Positions 1 through 8,573 are shown, counted from the first letter of the stretch. The stretch is 64,000 nt of DNA from Parvularcula sp. LCG005 (GCF_032930845.1 NZ_CP136758.1:2123001-2187000); one strand, 5' to 3'. Numbers and translations are program-made. The notes: generated from the sequence alone by a model not told the origin.

Positions 1-1
1 G

Positions 2-367
2 GAGATTGCGCGCGGTCTCGACGTTCTGGAGTTGGTCCCCAGCGATTATCTGACGGCCAATGAAATCGCCGCTGCTGAACTCATCACCTATGACGAGGCC
101 AACACCCAGACGCAGGTCATGGCCAACTGGCCCGCCGAGCCCGTCGTGGCCCGCGCCTATGTGGATCAGCTCTGGCGAACCGATGCGATTGACGAGGCGC
201 TGGCGAAAGATGTGCTGTCCGCCGTTGCAGAGTGGGATGCCGGACGCTGGGACGCGCAGCTGATGACCGATCTCGCCGAAGCGTTGGGCGGTGCGGCGGA
301 GCGGAGCGAAGGCAAGACCGCCGAACGTTACGCGGCGCTGGCCGAGATTCTCGGCGAAGCGCGCTGA
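2..367 (+). CDS. C-terminal fragment of an unrecognised protein
   Basis: The reading frame is open through the left edge of the window, so the gene starts upstream and only about 121 C-terminal residues are visible. The visible part is acidic and alanine-rich, looks helical, and has no cysteine, membrane segment or catalytic motif that I recognise. It ends in GEAR followed by a stop 35 bases before the next gene. Codon use matches the neighbouring real genes. I cannot assign a function; the upstream part of the gene would be needed. Confidence 0.6.
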   Translation, partial: EIARGLDVLELVPSDYLTANEIAAAELITYDEANTQTQVMANWPAEPVVARAYVDQLWRTDAIDEALAKDVLSAVAEWDAGRWDAQLMTDLAEALGGAAERSEGKTAERYAALAEILGEAR

Positions 368-402
368 TCGGCGCACATGCCCTGCATTAAAGGAGAGACA
401 GT

Positions 403-750
403 ATGACCTATGTTGATGGTGTGGTCGCAGCCGTCCCGAAAGCCAACAAGGACCAGTATCTGAAACACGCGACGCTGGCCGCCGCTATCTTCAGGAAACA
501 TGGCGCGCTTTCGGTCACCGAATGCTGGGGCAACGATGTGCCGGAGGGGAAGAACAACTCCCTGCATACCGCCGTCATGCGCAAAGACGACGAAGAGATC
601 GTTTTCTCGTGGATCAAATGGCCCTCCAAAGAGGTCCGCGACGCCGGCTGGGCGAAAATCATGGAAGACCCTGAAATGCAGAAACATGAAATGCCATTCG
701 ATGGCAGTCGCATGATCTTTGGCGGCTTCGACGTGATGATGGAGGCGTAG
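403..750 (+). CDS. DUF1428 family protein (YbaA-like)
   Basis: A 115-residue soluble protein that reads as the DUF1428 family, typified by E. coli YbaA, a ferredoxin-like alpha+beta fold of unknown function. Family features seen are the start MTYVDG, the segment VTECWGNDVPEG near residues 42-53, FSWIKWPSK and the terminal FDGSRMIFGGF block. A good ribosome-binding site (AAAGGAGAG) lies just upstream of the ATG. The length is normal for the family. It sits 35 bases after the preceding gene and about 180 bases before rpsF, so it is probably not part of the ribosomal operon. The biochemical role is unknown. Confidence 0.88.
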   Translation: MTYVDGVVAAVPKANKDQYLKHATLAAAIFRKHGALSVTECWGNDVPEGKNNSLHTAVMRKDDEEIVFSWIKWPSKEVRDAGWAKIMEDPEMQKHEMPFDGSRMIFGGFDVMMEA

Positions 751-825
751 GCCGCGAGGCGATGCCTGCCCTCTTGCTCTTTTCGCGGCGATCCTGTACC
801 CGCCCGTCCTCTAGCACTGAACGGT

Positions 826-838
826 GGTCACTGTGACC
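826..838. promoter_or_regulatory. Perfect 13-bp palindrome upstream of rpsF
   Basis: GGTCACTGTGACC is a perfect inverted repeat (6-bp arms, 1-bp centre) in the 176-base gap before rpsF. It could be an operator or a small leader hairpin of the rpsF mRNA. It has no T-run, so it is not an intrinsic terminator. Ribosomal S6 operons in many bacteria are autoregulated through a leader that binds S6:S18, but I cannot match that leader consensus here. The site is seen; the role is inference. Confidence 0.3.
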
Positions 839-926
839 GGGGATGGCCCCAACCGCAGTTGAGCCAAAGGCAGCAAGGCGACTCCCGCCGCGCCGTCTCC
901 GCCGTCAAACAGGAGTGATAAGCGGA

Positions 927-1268
927 ATGCCGCTCTACGAACACGTATATGTTGCCCGCCAGGACGTCAGTCCGGCCCAGGTCGAAGCCCTTTCGGACGA
1001 ATTGACCTCCATCATCAAAGAACATGGCGGATCGATCGTGAAGACCGAATATTGGGGTCTTCGTAATCTGCAGTACAAAATCGCGAAGAACCGCAAAGGC
1101 CACTACAGCCTGATGCACCTCGATGCCCCTGCCGAAGCCATCAATGAGATGGAACGTCAGATGCGCATCAAGGAAGACATCCTGCGTTTCATGACCCTGC
1201 GCGTTGAAGAACATGACGAAGAGCCTTCGCCTGTCATGTCCCGCCGCGACCGCAGCGATCGCGACTAA
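927..1268 (+). CDS. rpsF: 30S ribosomal protein S6
   Basis: Small-subunit ribosomal protein S6, 113 residues, which pairs with S18 on the platform of the 30S subunit. It starts [15 protein letters not shown] and carries the family segments [15 protein letters not shown] and [13 protein letters not shown]; the C-terminus is charged, as is usual. The longer frame from 843 adds 28 proline/arginine-rich residues with no homology value. The ATG at 927 follows AGGAGTG at a normal distance and matches the family start, so it was chosen. It is first gene of rpsF-rpsR-rplI, with 12 bases before rpsR. Confidence 0.97.
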   Translation: MPLYEHVYVARQDVSPAQVEALSDELTSIIKEHGGSIVKTEYWGLRNLQYKIAKNRKGHYSLMHLDAPAEAINEMERQMRIKEDILRFMTLRVEEHDEEPSPVMSRRDRSDRD

Positions 1269-1280
1269 GGAGAAGACACA

Positions 1281-1505
1281 ATGGCAAAAACATTTTTCCG
1301 CCGTCGCAAGTCCTGTCCGTTCTCCGGTGAAAAAGCACCGACGATCGACTACAAGGACCCTAAACTGCTCGGCCGCTACATCTCCGAAAAGGGCAAGATT
1401 GTCCCTGCACGGATTTCAGCCGTCAGCGCCAAGAAGCAACGCGAGCTGGCCCGCGCCATCAAGCGCGCCCGCTATCTTGCCCTGCTGCCCTACACGACGG
1501 AGTAA
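1281..1505 (+). CDS. rpsR: 30S ribosomal protein S18
   Basis: Small-subunit ribosomal protein S18, 74 residues, the binding partner of S6. Typical features are the basic N-terminus with FRRRKSCPF, the segment [19 protein letters not shown] and the C-terminal block [20 protein letters not shown] precedes the ATG. It lies between rpsF (12-base gap) and rplI (6-base gap), the standard order, and is surely co-transcribed with them. Confidence 0.98.
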   Translation: MAKTFFRRRKSCPFSGEKAPTIDYKDPKLLGRYISEKGKIVPARISAVSAKKQRELARAIKRARYLALLPYTTE

Positions 1506-1511
1506 GCACCA

Positions 1512-2099
1512 ATGCAAGTCATTCTGCTGGAACGCATTGAAAAGCTCGGCACCATTGGTGACGAAGTCACGGTGAAAGACGGTTTCGGTCGCAATTTCCT
1601 CCTGCCACGGAAGAAAGCGCTGCGCGCCAACGAAGCCAATCGCAAGAAGTTCGAAGCACAGCGCGCCGATATCGAAGCGAAGAACGAAGAAGCCCGCGAA
1701 AAGGCGCAGAACCTCTCTGCTTCGATCGCGGACAAGACCTTCCCGGTCATTCGTTCGGCGTCCGATATGGGTCAGCTCTACGGTTCGGTCAGCTCGCGCG
1801 ACATCGCCGAGATCGCCTCAACCAAAAAGCTGAAGCTGCAGCGCAATCAGATCCTTCTGAACGCACCGCTGAAAGAACTCGGCATTTTTGACGTTCGCGT
1901 TTCTCTTCACCCTGAAGTGACTGTGAACATCAAGATCAACATCGCGCGGACGGCTGAGGAGGCCGAAGCGCAGGAGCGCGGTGAAAACGTGCTCGCCAAG
2001 AATGAAGAAGAAATCGAAAGTGTCGTCGGCACCGGTGACTTCGACGAATTTGGCGACCGGTCTTCGGAAGAAGCCGCCCCTACAGGCGAAGAAGCCTGA
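1512..2099 (+). CDS. rplI: 50S ribosomal protein L9
   Basis: Large-subunit ribosomal protein L9, 195 residues. The N-terminal domain has the family start MQVILLERIEKLG and the glycine-rich DGFGRNFLLPRKKAL. A long charged connecting helix follows (about residues 45-75), then the C-terminal domain with SDMGQLYGSVSSRDIA. The protein has an acidic tail of about 45 residues beyond the bacterial core, ending in EEA; such tails are common in alphaproteobacterial L9. It is the last gene of the operon and is followed 29 bases later by a strong terminator. Confidence 0.97.
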   Translation: MQVILLERIEKLGTIGDEVTVKDGFGRNFLLPRKKALRANEANRKKFEAQRADIEAKNEEAREKAQNLSASIADKTFPVIRSASDMGQLYGSVSSRDIAEIASTKKLKLQRNQILLNAPLKELGIFDVRVSLHPEVTVNIKINIARTAEEAEAQERGENVLAKNEEEIESVVGTGDFDEFGDRSSEEAAPTGEEA

Positions 2100-2128
2100 T
2101 CTATCTTTGGATCATCAGCATCCAAATG

Positions 2129-2156
2129 AAAAGGGAGCCTTTCGGCTCCCTTTTTT
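2129..2156. terminator. Bidirectional intrinsic terminator after rplI
   Basis: The stem GGGAGCC / GGCTCCC with a 4-base loop is followed by six T on the plus strand and preceded by AAAA, so it works in both directions. It ends the rpsF-rpsR-rplI transcript and also lies just beyond the stop codon of the small minus-strand gene at 2176-2343. Confidence 0.92.
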
Positions 2157-2175
2157 ATTGCGATCACTTGAAGTT

Positions 2176-2343
2176 TCAGCCCTGAGAGCCGCTGACAATG
2201 ACCCAGGGGCCTTCGCCACCGATCGAGGTCGCGGTCCGGTCCACCGAAGCGGAGGTCAGCGTCGCGGCAGCGATCATCAGGAAAGCGACGCCAACAAGCG
2301 CGAGCGACGTGGCGGACAGGAAAAACGGGGCATTGCGAAACAT
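2176..2343 (-). CDS. Small single-span membrane protein, 55 aa
   Basis: This short frame has an ATG at 2343 and a stop at 2176. The protein begins MFRNAPFFLSATSLALVGVA, continues as one hydrophobic span to about residue 30, then has a short polar tail ending IVSGSQG. The layout is a single-pass or signal-anchored peptide. The rplI terminator read in reverse lies 20 bases beyond its stop, which supports a real transcription unit. A weak GAGAG lies upstream of the ATG. I recognise no family. Confidence rests on the membrane-like composition and the fitted terminator. Confidence 0.55.
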   Translation of the reverse strand: MFRNAPFFLSATSLALVGVAFLMIAAATLTSASVDRTATSIGGEGPWVIVSGSQG

Positions 2344-2661
2344 CGGTATCTCTCAGTGGTATCTGTATTATTGAGGGTCGGGCGGGCGCACGGACTGCGC
2401 GGGCACCGGGGCGCACCCTCAACGCCAATTCGCCCAAAATGGCAATAGCGATTCGCGCTCTTTTTCCGTCTACGGCCGAACACTTTTCCACCACCGAATT
2501 TTTCCCGGACACATCAACACGTTGCATTCACAGCACCCAATAATCGCACAGGGTGCGCCCGGCAAAGACCGTCAAAATGGCGTTCCCGCCTGCAGCATTG
2601 CACCATCAATTGGGGATATCGCATACTGTGCCGCCGCGAATCAGTAAGGCATAGTGAGGGT
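2344..2661. other. Divergent intergenic region before dnaB
   Basis: This is a 318-base gap between the small minus-strand gene and dnaB with no convincing gene. The best dnaB promoter candidate on the plus strand is TTGCAC at 2598-2603 and CATACT at 2622-2627, with an 18-base spacer, placing the start about 28 bases before dnaB. The minus-strand promoter for the small gene must also lie here, but I could not choose one. No repeat or strong palindrome was seen. Confidence 0.4.
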
Positions 2662-4137
2662 ATGGCAGACGGAAATCCCCACCCGAAGGCGGAAGACGCT
2701 GAACGCATTCCCTACTCACTGGATAGTGAGCAGGCCGTGCTCGGCGCCATCCTGTTCGACAACGAAGTCTACTACCGGGTGTCGTCGTTCCTGAAGAGCG
2801 AGCACTATTACGACCCTGTGCACGCGATGATCTACGACGCGATGGAAAAGCTGATCTCGTCGGGTCGCCTCGCCTCGCCGGTCATGCTGAACACCTATCT
2901 CAAAGACGAACCCGCGTTCACGGAAGTGGGCGGTGAAGGCTATCTGTCCAATCTGGCGCGATCTGTACCGAGCACGGTCGGCGCCCCCGACTATGCCAAG
3001 GTGGTGTTTGACCTGGCCGTGAGTCGCGGGTTGATCCGCCTCGGGACGGAAATGATCGAGCGGGCAAAATCGTCTGACCTTGAGGACAGCCCCGACGAGC
3101 AGTTGTCCTTCGCCGAAGCACAGCTCTACAAGCTCGCGGAAACCGGCAAATATGGCAGCGGCTTCAAGCCGTTTGGCGCGGGCCTGACCGAAGCCATCGA
3201 ACTGGCGAACGCCGCCTATCAACGGGGCGGTGGTCTTGCGGGGATTTCGACGGGCTTTCGCGACGTCGACAAGAAGCTTGGCGGACTTCACCCGTCGGAC
3301 CTCATTATTCTCGCCGGCCGCCCCTCTATGGGGAAGACCGCGCTCGTCACCAACATCGCATTGAACGTCGCGCGCGCCTACAAACCCGCCCTGCAGGCGG
3401 ATGGCAGTGTGAAGGCGAAGACAGGCGCTGTTGTCGGCTTCTTCAGCCTCGAGATGGCCGATGAGCAGCTGGCGGGCCGGATCCTTTCCGACGTTTCAGG
3501 CGTGCCGTCGGAGCTGATCCGCCGCGGTGAGATCACCCAGGCGGATTTCGACGTCATCTACGAAGTGTCCAAAGAGCTGCATGAGATGCCGCTGCACATC
3601 GACGACACGGGCGGTCTGTCGATTGCCCAGGTCGCGGCCCGCGCGCGACGCCTCAAGCGCCAGCACGGCCTTGGTCTTCTGATCATCGACTACCTGCAGC
3701 TTCTGTCCGGCTCGAAAAAGTCCGAGGGCAATCGCGTGCAGGAGCTGACTGAGATCACCACCGGTCTCAAAGCGCTGGCGAAAGAGCTGGAAGTCCCCGT
3801 CATCGCCCTCTCCCAGCTGTCGCGGCAGGTCGAGCAACGCGAAGACAAGAAGCCCCAGCTGTCAGACCTGCGCGAATCCGGCTCGATTGAGCAGGACGCC
3901 GACGTAGTGCTCTTTGTGTTCCGTGAGGAATACTACCTTGGGCGTGCGGAGCCGAAGGAAGGCACCGCCGAGCACATTGAATGGCAGGAGCAGATGAGCC
4001 AGCTAATGGGCAAGGCCGAGGTCATTATCGGCAAACAGCGCCATGGTCCGATTGGCAATATCAAGATGGCGTTCGACGCCAAGCGAACACGCTTTGACGA
4101 TCTCGCCGAAGAAGATCATTATCCCCGCTCAAACTGA
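2662..4137 (+). CDS. dnaB: Replicative DNA helicase DnaB
   Basis: Hexameric 5'-3' helicase of the replication fork, 491 residues, normal length. The N-terminal helical domain (from PYSLDSEQAVLGAILFD, residues 16-32) binds primase. The RecA-like domain begins near residue 200 with GISTGF; the Walker A motif GRPSMGKT lies at about residues 219-226 and the Walker B block LLIIDYLQLLSG at about 337. The C-terminal block SQLSRQVEQREDKKPQLSDL and the arginine-finger region KQRHGPIGN are present. No intein is inserted. GAGGGT sits directly before the ATG. The alr gene follows 36 bases later, a common alphaproteobacterial pair. Confidence 0.97.
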   Translation: MADGNPHPKAEDAERIPYSLDSEQAVLGAILFDNEVYYRVSSFLKSEHYYDPVHAMIYDAMEKLISSGRLASPVMLNTYLKDEPAFTEVGGEGYLSNLARSVPSTVGAPDYAKVVFDLAVSRGLIRLGTEMIERAKSSDLEDSPDEQLSFAEAQLYKLAETGKYGSGFKPFGAGLTEAIELANAAYQRGGGLAGISTGFRDVDKKLGGLHPSDLIILAGRPSMGKTALVTNIALNVARAYKPALQADGSVKAKTGAVVGFFSLEMADEQLAGRILSDVSGVPSELIRRGEITQADFDVIYEVSKELHEMPLHIDDTGGLSIAQVAARARRLKRQHGLGLLIIDYLQLLSGSKKSEGNRVQELTEITTGLKALAKELEVPVIALSQLSRQVEQREDKKPQLSDLRESGSIEQDADVVLFVFREEYYLGRAEPKEGTAEHIEWQEQMSQLMGKAEVIIGKQRHGPIGNIKMAFDAKRTRFDDLAEEDHYPRSN

Positions 4138-4173
4138 TCCGCGAACCGGTCGCCGATCTTTTCCGACGATGAA

Positions 4174-5277
4174 ATGGGCATGCGTATGATGCCAGAGCAC
4201 CTGACCCGACCGCGATTGACGGTCAACCTGTCCGCTATTGGCCGGAACCTCGAGGCATTGCGCAAACTTGCCCACGGGGCAGAAGTGGCGCCCGTCGTGA
4301 AAGCCGATGCCTATGGGCTGGGGGATCAGCGCATCGCAGCGTACCTGACCGATGAGTGCAGTGTGCGGACACTGTTTGTGGCGACCACGGCCGAGGCCCA
4401 CGCCCTGAACCGGCAGCTGGTCGACCCGCCGCTGATCTACATCCTGAACGGTTACCAGGCCGCGGACTGGAAAGGCGTTGAGACCGGCAGGGTCAAACCT
4501 GTCCTGAACACCTGCACGCAGGCGTCGTCCTGGGCGAAGCGGGGCGGCCCGGCGGCGATTGCGGTCGATATCGGTATGAACCGGCTCGGCCTGACCATCG
4601 ACGAGGCCCAGACCCTGCCCGCAACCACGGGCATTGACCCTGCGCAGATTGATCTGTGCGTCATGCACATGTCGCATACGGGCCAGCCCGACGCCCCACA
4701 GAATGCAGCTCAAATTGCGCTGTACAGTGACTATGTCACGCGTCTTTCGTCAGTCTACCCAGAAATGAAATTCAGCCTTTCTGCGTCAGGCGCCCTGTTC
4801 CTGCACCATGATGCCCGTGAGCTTTTGGTGCGTCCTGGCATTGCGGTCTATGGCGGTGGCGCGGATGGTACGCCGCGGTCGACCCTGGAAACCGTGGCGA
4901 CACTGATGGCCCCCGTTCTGGCAGTTCGCCTGGTCAGAAAAGGCGACGGGGTCGGCTATGGGGCGCGGTGGATCGCCCCGACGGACCGAACGATCGCCAT
5001 TGTCGGCGCAGGCTACGCAGATGGATACCATCGACAGCTGACCAACCGTGGCACGGTGTTTCTGGGCGGCGCGGAATGCCCCGTCGTCGGCACTGTTTCC
5101 ATGGACCTGATTGCAGTGGATATTTCCGATGCGCCCACGCCGGTGAGCGAGGGTGCACATGCGGAATTGTTCGGTGATCGGATCAAGGTCGATCGCCTTG
5201 CTGAAGCGGCTGATACAATTTCCTATGAGCTGCTTACCTCGGTCGGTAACCGGGTCGAACGGATCTATATCCGCTAG
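4174..5277 (+). CDS. alr: Alanine racemase
   Basis: A PLP-dependent enzyme that makes D-alanine for peptidoglycan; 367 residues, standard length. The PLP lysine is K43 in PVVKADAYG and the opposite catalytic tyrosine is Y262 in GVGYGARW. The N-terminal TIM barrel and C-terminal beta domain (MDLIAVDIS, then ISYELLTSVGNRVERIYI) are complete. Several in-frame ATGs occur in the first six codons (4174, 4180, 4186, 4189), so the exact start is uncertain. It is probably in one transcript with dnaB. The stop overlaps the stop of the convergent atp12 by 4 bases. Confidence 0.95.
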   Translation: MGMRMMPEHLTRPRLTVNLSAIGRNLEALRKLAHGAEVAPVVKADAYGLGDQRIAAYLTDECSVRTLFVATTAEAHALNRQLVDPPLIYILNGYQAADWKGVETGRVKPVLNTCTQASSWAKRGGPAAIAVDIGMNRLGLTIDEAQTLPATTGIDPAQIDLCVMHMSHTGQPDAPQNAAQIALYSDYVTRLSSVYPEMKFSLSASGALFLHHDARELLVRPGIAVYGGGADGTPRSTLETVATLMAPVLAVRLVRKGDGVGYGARWIAPTDRTIAIVGAGYADGYHRQLTNRGTVFLGGAECPVVGTVSMDLIAVDISDAPTPVSEGAHAELFGDRIKVDRLAEAADTISYELLTSVGNRVERIYIR

Positions 5278-5969
5278 TGGCAGCTGAGGCGCATGAAGCG
5301 CTCCACACTGATCAATTCATCAAGAATCCCGACCTCGCGGGCGGCGGCGGCCTCGTCGACGCCCCACTGTTCCTGCTGATAATGGTCATCGACCCGGCTG
5401 ATCTGAAAAGCGTCCCTTACCCCCACCTCGTCATCGAGTAGCGCCAGCGCCAGAGCAGCCGAGCCCAGGATTTCGGTGATGAGTTTAAGCGCCAGAACCA
5501 CGCCGGTCGGTTCATCGGCAAGGCGGGCCGCGATGCCGTCCAACAGAGCGGTCGGTTGCTCCACCGCCATGATCGTGTCGGTGACCGCAAACGCAGCTCC
5601 GCATTTGCCGCCGACATAGTCGAGAACAGGCTGCCAGTGTGTCGCCTGTCGCGCGGCAAGCGCACCAACATTCGAGCGATAGCAGAGAAGGTCGGCCTGT
5701 GCGAAGGCGAGGATCTTGTCGCTCCACTCCGCTTTGCCGCGATCGCCGCCATCTAGAACAAACCCCTGAAGCCGCGTCAGGGGCATTGTGCTCATGTCCA
5801 GCTCTTCCCCTTGCGCAGCCCATTCCTCGGCAATAGTGGCGGCAAGATCCCGGCCCGCCGCACCGAGCGGTATCCGGCCGGCCGTCTTCGCAGTTCGGCC
5901 ATCAAGCTGCACACGGAACATGTTATCCTGTTCCGCCAGCGACACATCCTTGTAGAAACGGTTGACCAT
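5274..5969 (-). CDS. ATP12 family F1-ATPase assembly chaperone
   Basis: A 231-residue soluble protein of the ATP12 family. The mitochondrial member binds the F1 alpha subunit during assembly of ATP synthase, and alphaproteobacteria keep the ancestral form. Signs are the N-terminal beta part (FRVQLDGRTAKTAGRIPL), EEWAAQGEELDMSTMPLTRL, the aromatic ADLLCYRS, and the C-terminal helical part with WGVDEAAAAR, equivalent to the family's W-G-xD motif. It is the last gene of crcB-rluC-atp12, 5 bases after rluC. Its 3' end overlaps alr convergently by 4 bases. Confidence 0.93.
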   Translation of the reverse strand: MVNRFYKDVSLAEQDNMFRVQLDGRTAKTAGRIPLGAAGRDLAATIAEEWAAQGEELDMSTMPLTRLQGFVLDGGDRGKAEWSDKILAFAQADLLCYRSNVGALAARQATHWQPVLDYVGGKCGAAFAVTDTIMAVEQPTALLDGIAARLADEPTGVVLALKLITEILGSAALALALLDDEVGVRDAFQISRVDDHYQQEQWGVDEAAAAREVGILDELISVERFMRLSCH

Positions 5970-5974
5970 GGTAT

Positions 5975-6937
5975 TTACAGATCCGGCCAGTCGAGATTGT
6001 CACCACCGCTGAAGCCGAAAAACTTCCATGTCTTTTCCATATGGCCGGTCAGCGGCGCCGTAATGGTCACCGGCTTGCGGCCAGGCAATGGCACGGTCAT
6101 CTGGCGACAGAAGAGGTGCATTTTCGAGGAAACCCCCTCCAGCACGGCTTTCTCCCCGCCATATTTGCGGTCACCAACAATCGGTGCCTTGGCAGCGGAC
6201 AGGTGAACGCGGATCTGGTGTGTACGGCCCGTTTCGGGGCGCACGGCGACGAAGGCGGCCTTCTGGCCGGCCGGCTCGACAACCTGAAAATCCGTGATGG
6301 CCCGCTGGCCCTTGGGTGAACCGCGCATTTTCTCGGCGCCCTCTTCGCCCTGTTTTTCCAGCTTAAGGTCAATACGGCCGCTCCACGGATACGGCACACC
6401 GCTGGTCAGGGCCCAGTATATTTTCTCAACGTGGTGAGACTTAAAGGATTCGCCCAGCGCTGCGGCGATGATCCGCGTTTTGGCGAGCACGAGCACGCCG
6501 CCCGTGTCGCGATCAAGGCGGTGAACCAGGCGGGGGCGTTCGCCATTTTTCTCGAACGCGCCAAGCATGCCGTCAATATGGCGGGTCGTCTTGGCACCGC
6601 CCTGCACGGCCAGGCCGAACGGCTTGTTCAGAACAAGGATATGGCTGTCCTCATAAAGAACGAGGGACCGGATAAAGTCAGCATCGTCGGACGTCGGGCG
6701 CGGCTTGGGCGCTGGTCTTGCCGCGGCGTCCGTATCAATCGGCGGCACACGCACGACTTCACCGGGACAGAGGCGGCGGTCCGCCTGGACCCGTCCGCCA
6801 TCCACGCGGACCTGCCCCTTGCGCAGCATTTTCTGAAGCGCCCCGTGTTTGATGTTCGGATAGTGCTGGCGAAACCAGCGGTCGAGACGCATGCCATCGT
6901 CAGCTGCGCGTACGGTGACCATTTGGACGTCGCTCAT
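5975..6937 (-). CDS. rluC: RluA-family 23S rRNA pseudouridine synthase (RluC-like)
   Basis: A 320-residue pseudouridine synthase. The N-terminal S4 RNA-binding domain (residues 15-70) includes MRLDRWFRQHYPN and RKGQVRVDGGRV. The catalytic domain has the RluA signature HRLDRDTGGVLVLAK near residue 140, where the aspartate of LDRDTGG is the nucleophile, and RPETGRTHQIRVHL near 225. Order and length fit RluC, which modifies 23S rRNA; the exact target uridines cannot be read from sequence. The ATG overlaps the crcB stop by 4 bases, so translation is probably coupled. Confidence 0.93.
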   Translation of the reverse strand: MSDVQMVTVRAADDGMRLDRWFRQHYPNIKHGALQKMLRKGQVRVDGGRVQADRRLCPGEVVRVPPIDTDAAARPAPKPRPTSDDADFIRSLVLYEDSHILVLNKPFGLAVQGGAKTTRHIDGMLGAFEKNGERPRLVHRLDRDTGGVLVLAKTRIIAAALGESFKSHHVEKIYWALTSGVPYPWSGRIDLKLEKQGEEGAEKMRGSPKGQRAITDFQVVEPAGQKAAFVAVRPETGRTHQIRVHLSAAKAPIVGDRKYGGEKAVLEGVSSKMHLFCRQMTVPLPGRKPVTITAPLTGHMEKTWKFFGFSGGDNLDWPDL

Positions 6938-7308
6938 GACAGAGCCTTTCCTGCGCCAGTGCCAATGACAAAGGCAGCAATTGCGAGGACCACGGACAGT
7001 CCGACATAGAGAGCAGCAAGCGACAGGCCGCGCTGTTCATAGAACCACACGGCGTCGAGCGCGAATGTGCTGAACGTGGTGAATGCGCCCAGAAGGCCGA
7101 CCATGACGAAAGGCGGCATCGTGCCACCGCGCCCTGCGAGAACAGCGGCCGCCAGTCCCAACAGGAACGAGCCGACCACATTGACCCCGAGGGTCGACCA
7201 CGCGGCCTCCGCACCATGCCAGCCACTCAGCGCACGGATCGACAAATAGCGCGCGACGGCACCAATGGCGCCGCCGAGAGCGATTGCGAGTAGAAAAAGA
7301 GGTTTCAT
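6934..7308 (-). CDS. crcB: Fluoride channel CrcB/FluC
   Basis: A 124-residue, four-span membrane protein that exports fluoride as a dual-topology dimer. Conserved parts seen are GGAIGAVARY near residue 13, the asparagine/glycine helix GVNVVGSFLLG, and the pore motif GAFTTFSTF near residue 75, whose phenylalanines line the fluoride path. It is first gene of crcB-rluC-atp12. I looked upstream for a fluoride riboswitch and found none. Confidence 0.95.
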   Translation of the reverse strand: MKPLFLLAIALGGAIGAVARYLSIRALSGWHGAEAAWSTLGVNVVGSFLLGLAAAVLAGRGGTMPPFVMVGLLGAFTTFSTFALDAVWFYEQRGLSLAALYVGLSVVLAIAAFVIGTGAGKALS

Positions 7309-7351
7309 GCGCTTCCCCTAGCCAAAGGCGAAGCGCTTTGCCAGCGGGGCT

Positions 7352-7798
7352 TTACTGAGGCTCTGGCGGGACGTCGAGGGACGCCCAAGCCGCCAAAGTC
7401 GGTGCCATGCGGGTCAGAGGGGGTGCCCCTGCGCCGCCGACCGGCACGTCATCGAAATCATCAGGCGACCCGACGACAATGGCGATGGCCTTGTCCGGAC
7501 GCACGGAAGGTATCGGCGTGCCGGCAATGATGTCGCGGCCATCGGTCAGATCCATTGGATCAACCGAGACAGATCGTGCCGGCGCGGCGACTGGCGCCTG
7601 TGCTGAACTGCTGCCGATGACGATGCGCTGACGTGCGGGACGGTCCCGCGGTGTGATCGTCGCATCCTGCAACACCACCATGGTGGATGATTCTGTCTCT
7701 GCGGCGTTGGCCCCGTTCATCGATTGACTGGACCCCATCGCCGCCAGGACCCCGACGACACCAAGGACGGCGCCGGTCAAACTCAGACTGATGCGCAC
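7352..7798 (-). CDS. Membrane-anchored protein of unknown function, 148 aa
   Basis: A GTG at 7798 preceded by GGGAGGA at ideal distance gives a 148-residue protein. It begins MRISLSLTGAVLGVVGVLAA, a single N-terminal membrane span or signal anchor, followed by an extracytoplasmic Ser/Ala/Pro-rich linker and no cysteine. The longer frame from 7897 would put 33 charged residues before the span and lacks such a good ribosome-binding site. The distal part contains AIAIVVGSPDDFDDVPVGG and ends in PPEPQ. I recognise no domain. It stands alone, 43 bases before crcB, and could share its transcript. Confidence 0.7.
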   Translation of the reverse strand: MRISLSLTGAVLGVVGVLAAMGSSQSMNGANAAETESSTMVVLQDATITPRDRPARQRIVIGSSSAQAPVAAPARSVSVDPMDLTDGRDIIAGTPIPSVRPDKAIAIVVGSPDDFDDVPVGGAGAPPLTRMAPTLAAWASLDVPPEPQ

Positions 7799-8000
7799 CA
7801 GATGTCCTCCCAGACGACGGTGCGGCTTTTCCCATTCTAGACGCGTATGCTGTACCATAACTCCCTGTTCGCAAGATTTCGGCCAGAGCCGCCCCATTCC
7901 CGCTACCCGTACTCAACTATATCTGAAGGCCGACGTAAACAGGGGTTACCCTTTGCTCATGTGACAGCGGTCCGCTATCAGGCAGAACCAGCAGAGCGTA

Positions 8001-8573
8001 ATGACCATGATCCCGAGTTTAAGTCGTGTCCCCACTGTCAGATTAACCAAACCAATCGTGCTGGTCGGGCTGATGGGGGCTGGCAAGACGACGGTGGGAC
8101 GTCGCCTGGCCCAACGGCTGCGGGTCCCGTTTTTCGACGCCGACGAACAGATCGAAGAAGCGGCCAACATGCGGGTGTCGGACTTTTTCGAGACCTATGG
8201 CGAGGCCGCCTTCAGGGATGGCGAGCGTAAAGTCATTGAGCGACTGCTTGATGGACCGGTCCATGTTCTCGCGACCGGTGGCGGGGCTTTCATGAATGAG
8301 CGGACCCGTGCGTTGGTGAAGGCGCGGGCGCATTCGGTCTGGCTCAAGGCTGATCTCGACCTCCTCGTCAAACGGACATCGAACAGAAACACCCGGCCCC
8401 TTCTGCGCCAAGGCGATCCTCGCGAAATTCTTGGCCGTCTTCTGAAAGAGCGGGAGCCGGTCTACGCCCTCGCCGATTTCACGGTCAGCAGCATGGAAGG
8501 CCCCCACGGCCGCACTGTCGATCGCATCCTGAAGGCGCTGAACGCCCACCAGAAAGCCGGAAAGGCCCTATGA
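8001..8573 (+). CDS. aroK: Shikimate kinase
   Basis: Phosphorylates shikimate to shikimate 3-phosphate in the chorismate pathway; 190 residues, cytoplasmic. Walker A is GLMGAGKT at residues 23-30. The shikimate-binding aspartate is in FFDADEQIE, followed by FFETYGEAAFRDGE and the GGGAF motif, and the lid arginines are in RNTRPLL. It overlaps aroB by 4 bases (ATGA), so the two are translationally coupled, the usual alphaproteobacterial arrangement. The 202-base gap upstream must hold divergent promoters. Confidence 0.95.
   Translation: MTMIPSLSRVPTVRLTKPIVLVGLMGAGKTTVGRRLAQRLRVPFFDADEQIEEAANMRVSDFFETYGEAAFRDGERKVIERLLDGPVHVLATGGGAFMNERTRALVKARAHSVWLKADLDLLVKRTSNRNTRPLLRQGDPREILGRLLKEREPVYALADFTVSSMEGPHGRTVDRILKALNAHQKAGKAL

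Noticed and set aside
7309-7351. Fluoride riboswitch upstream of crcB
   Set aside because: The gap to the next gene is short and shows none of the conserved riboswitch core.
7352-7798. PEP-CTERM sorting signal in the membrane-anchored unknown (ends PPEPQ)
   Set aside because: A sorting signal needs a membrane span and basic residues after the PEP motif; the protein stops directly after it.
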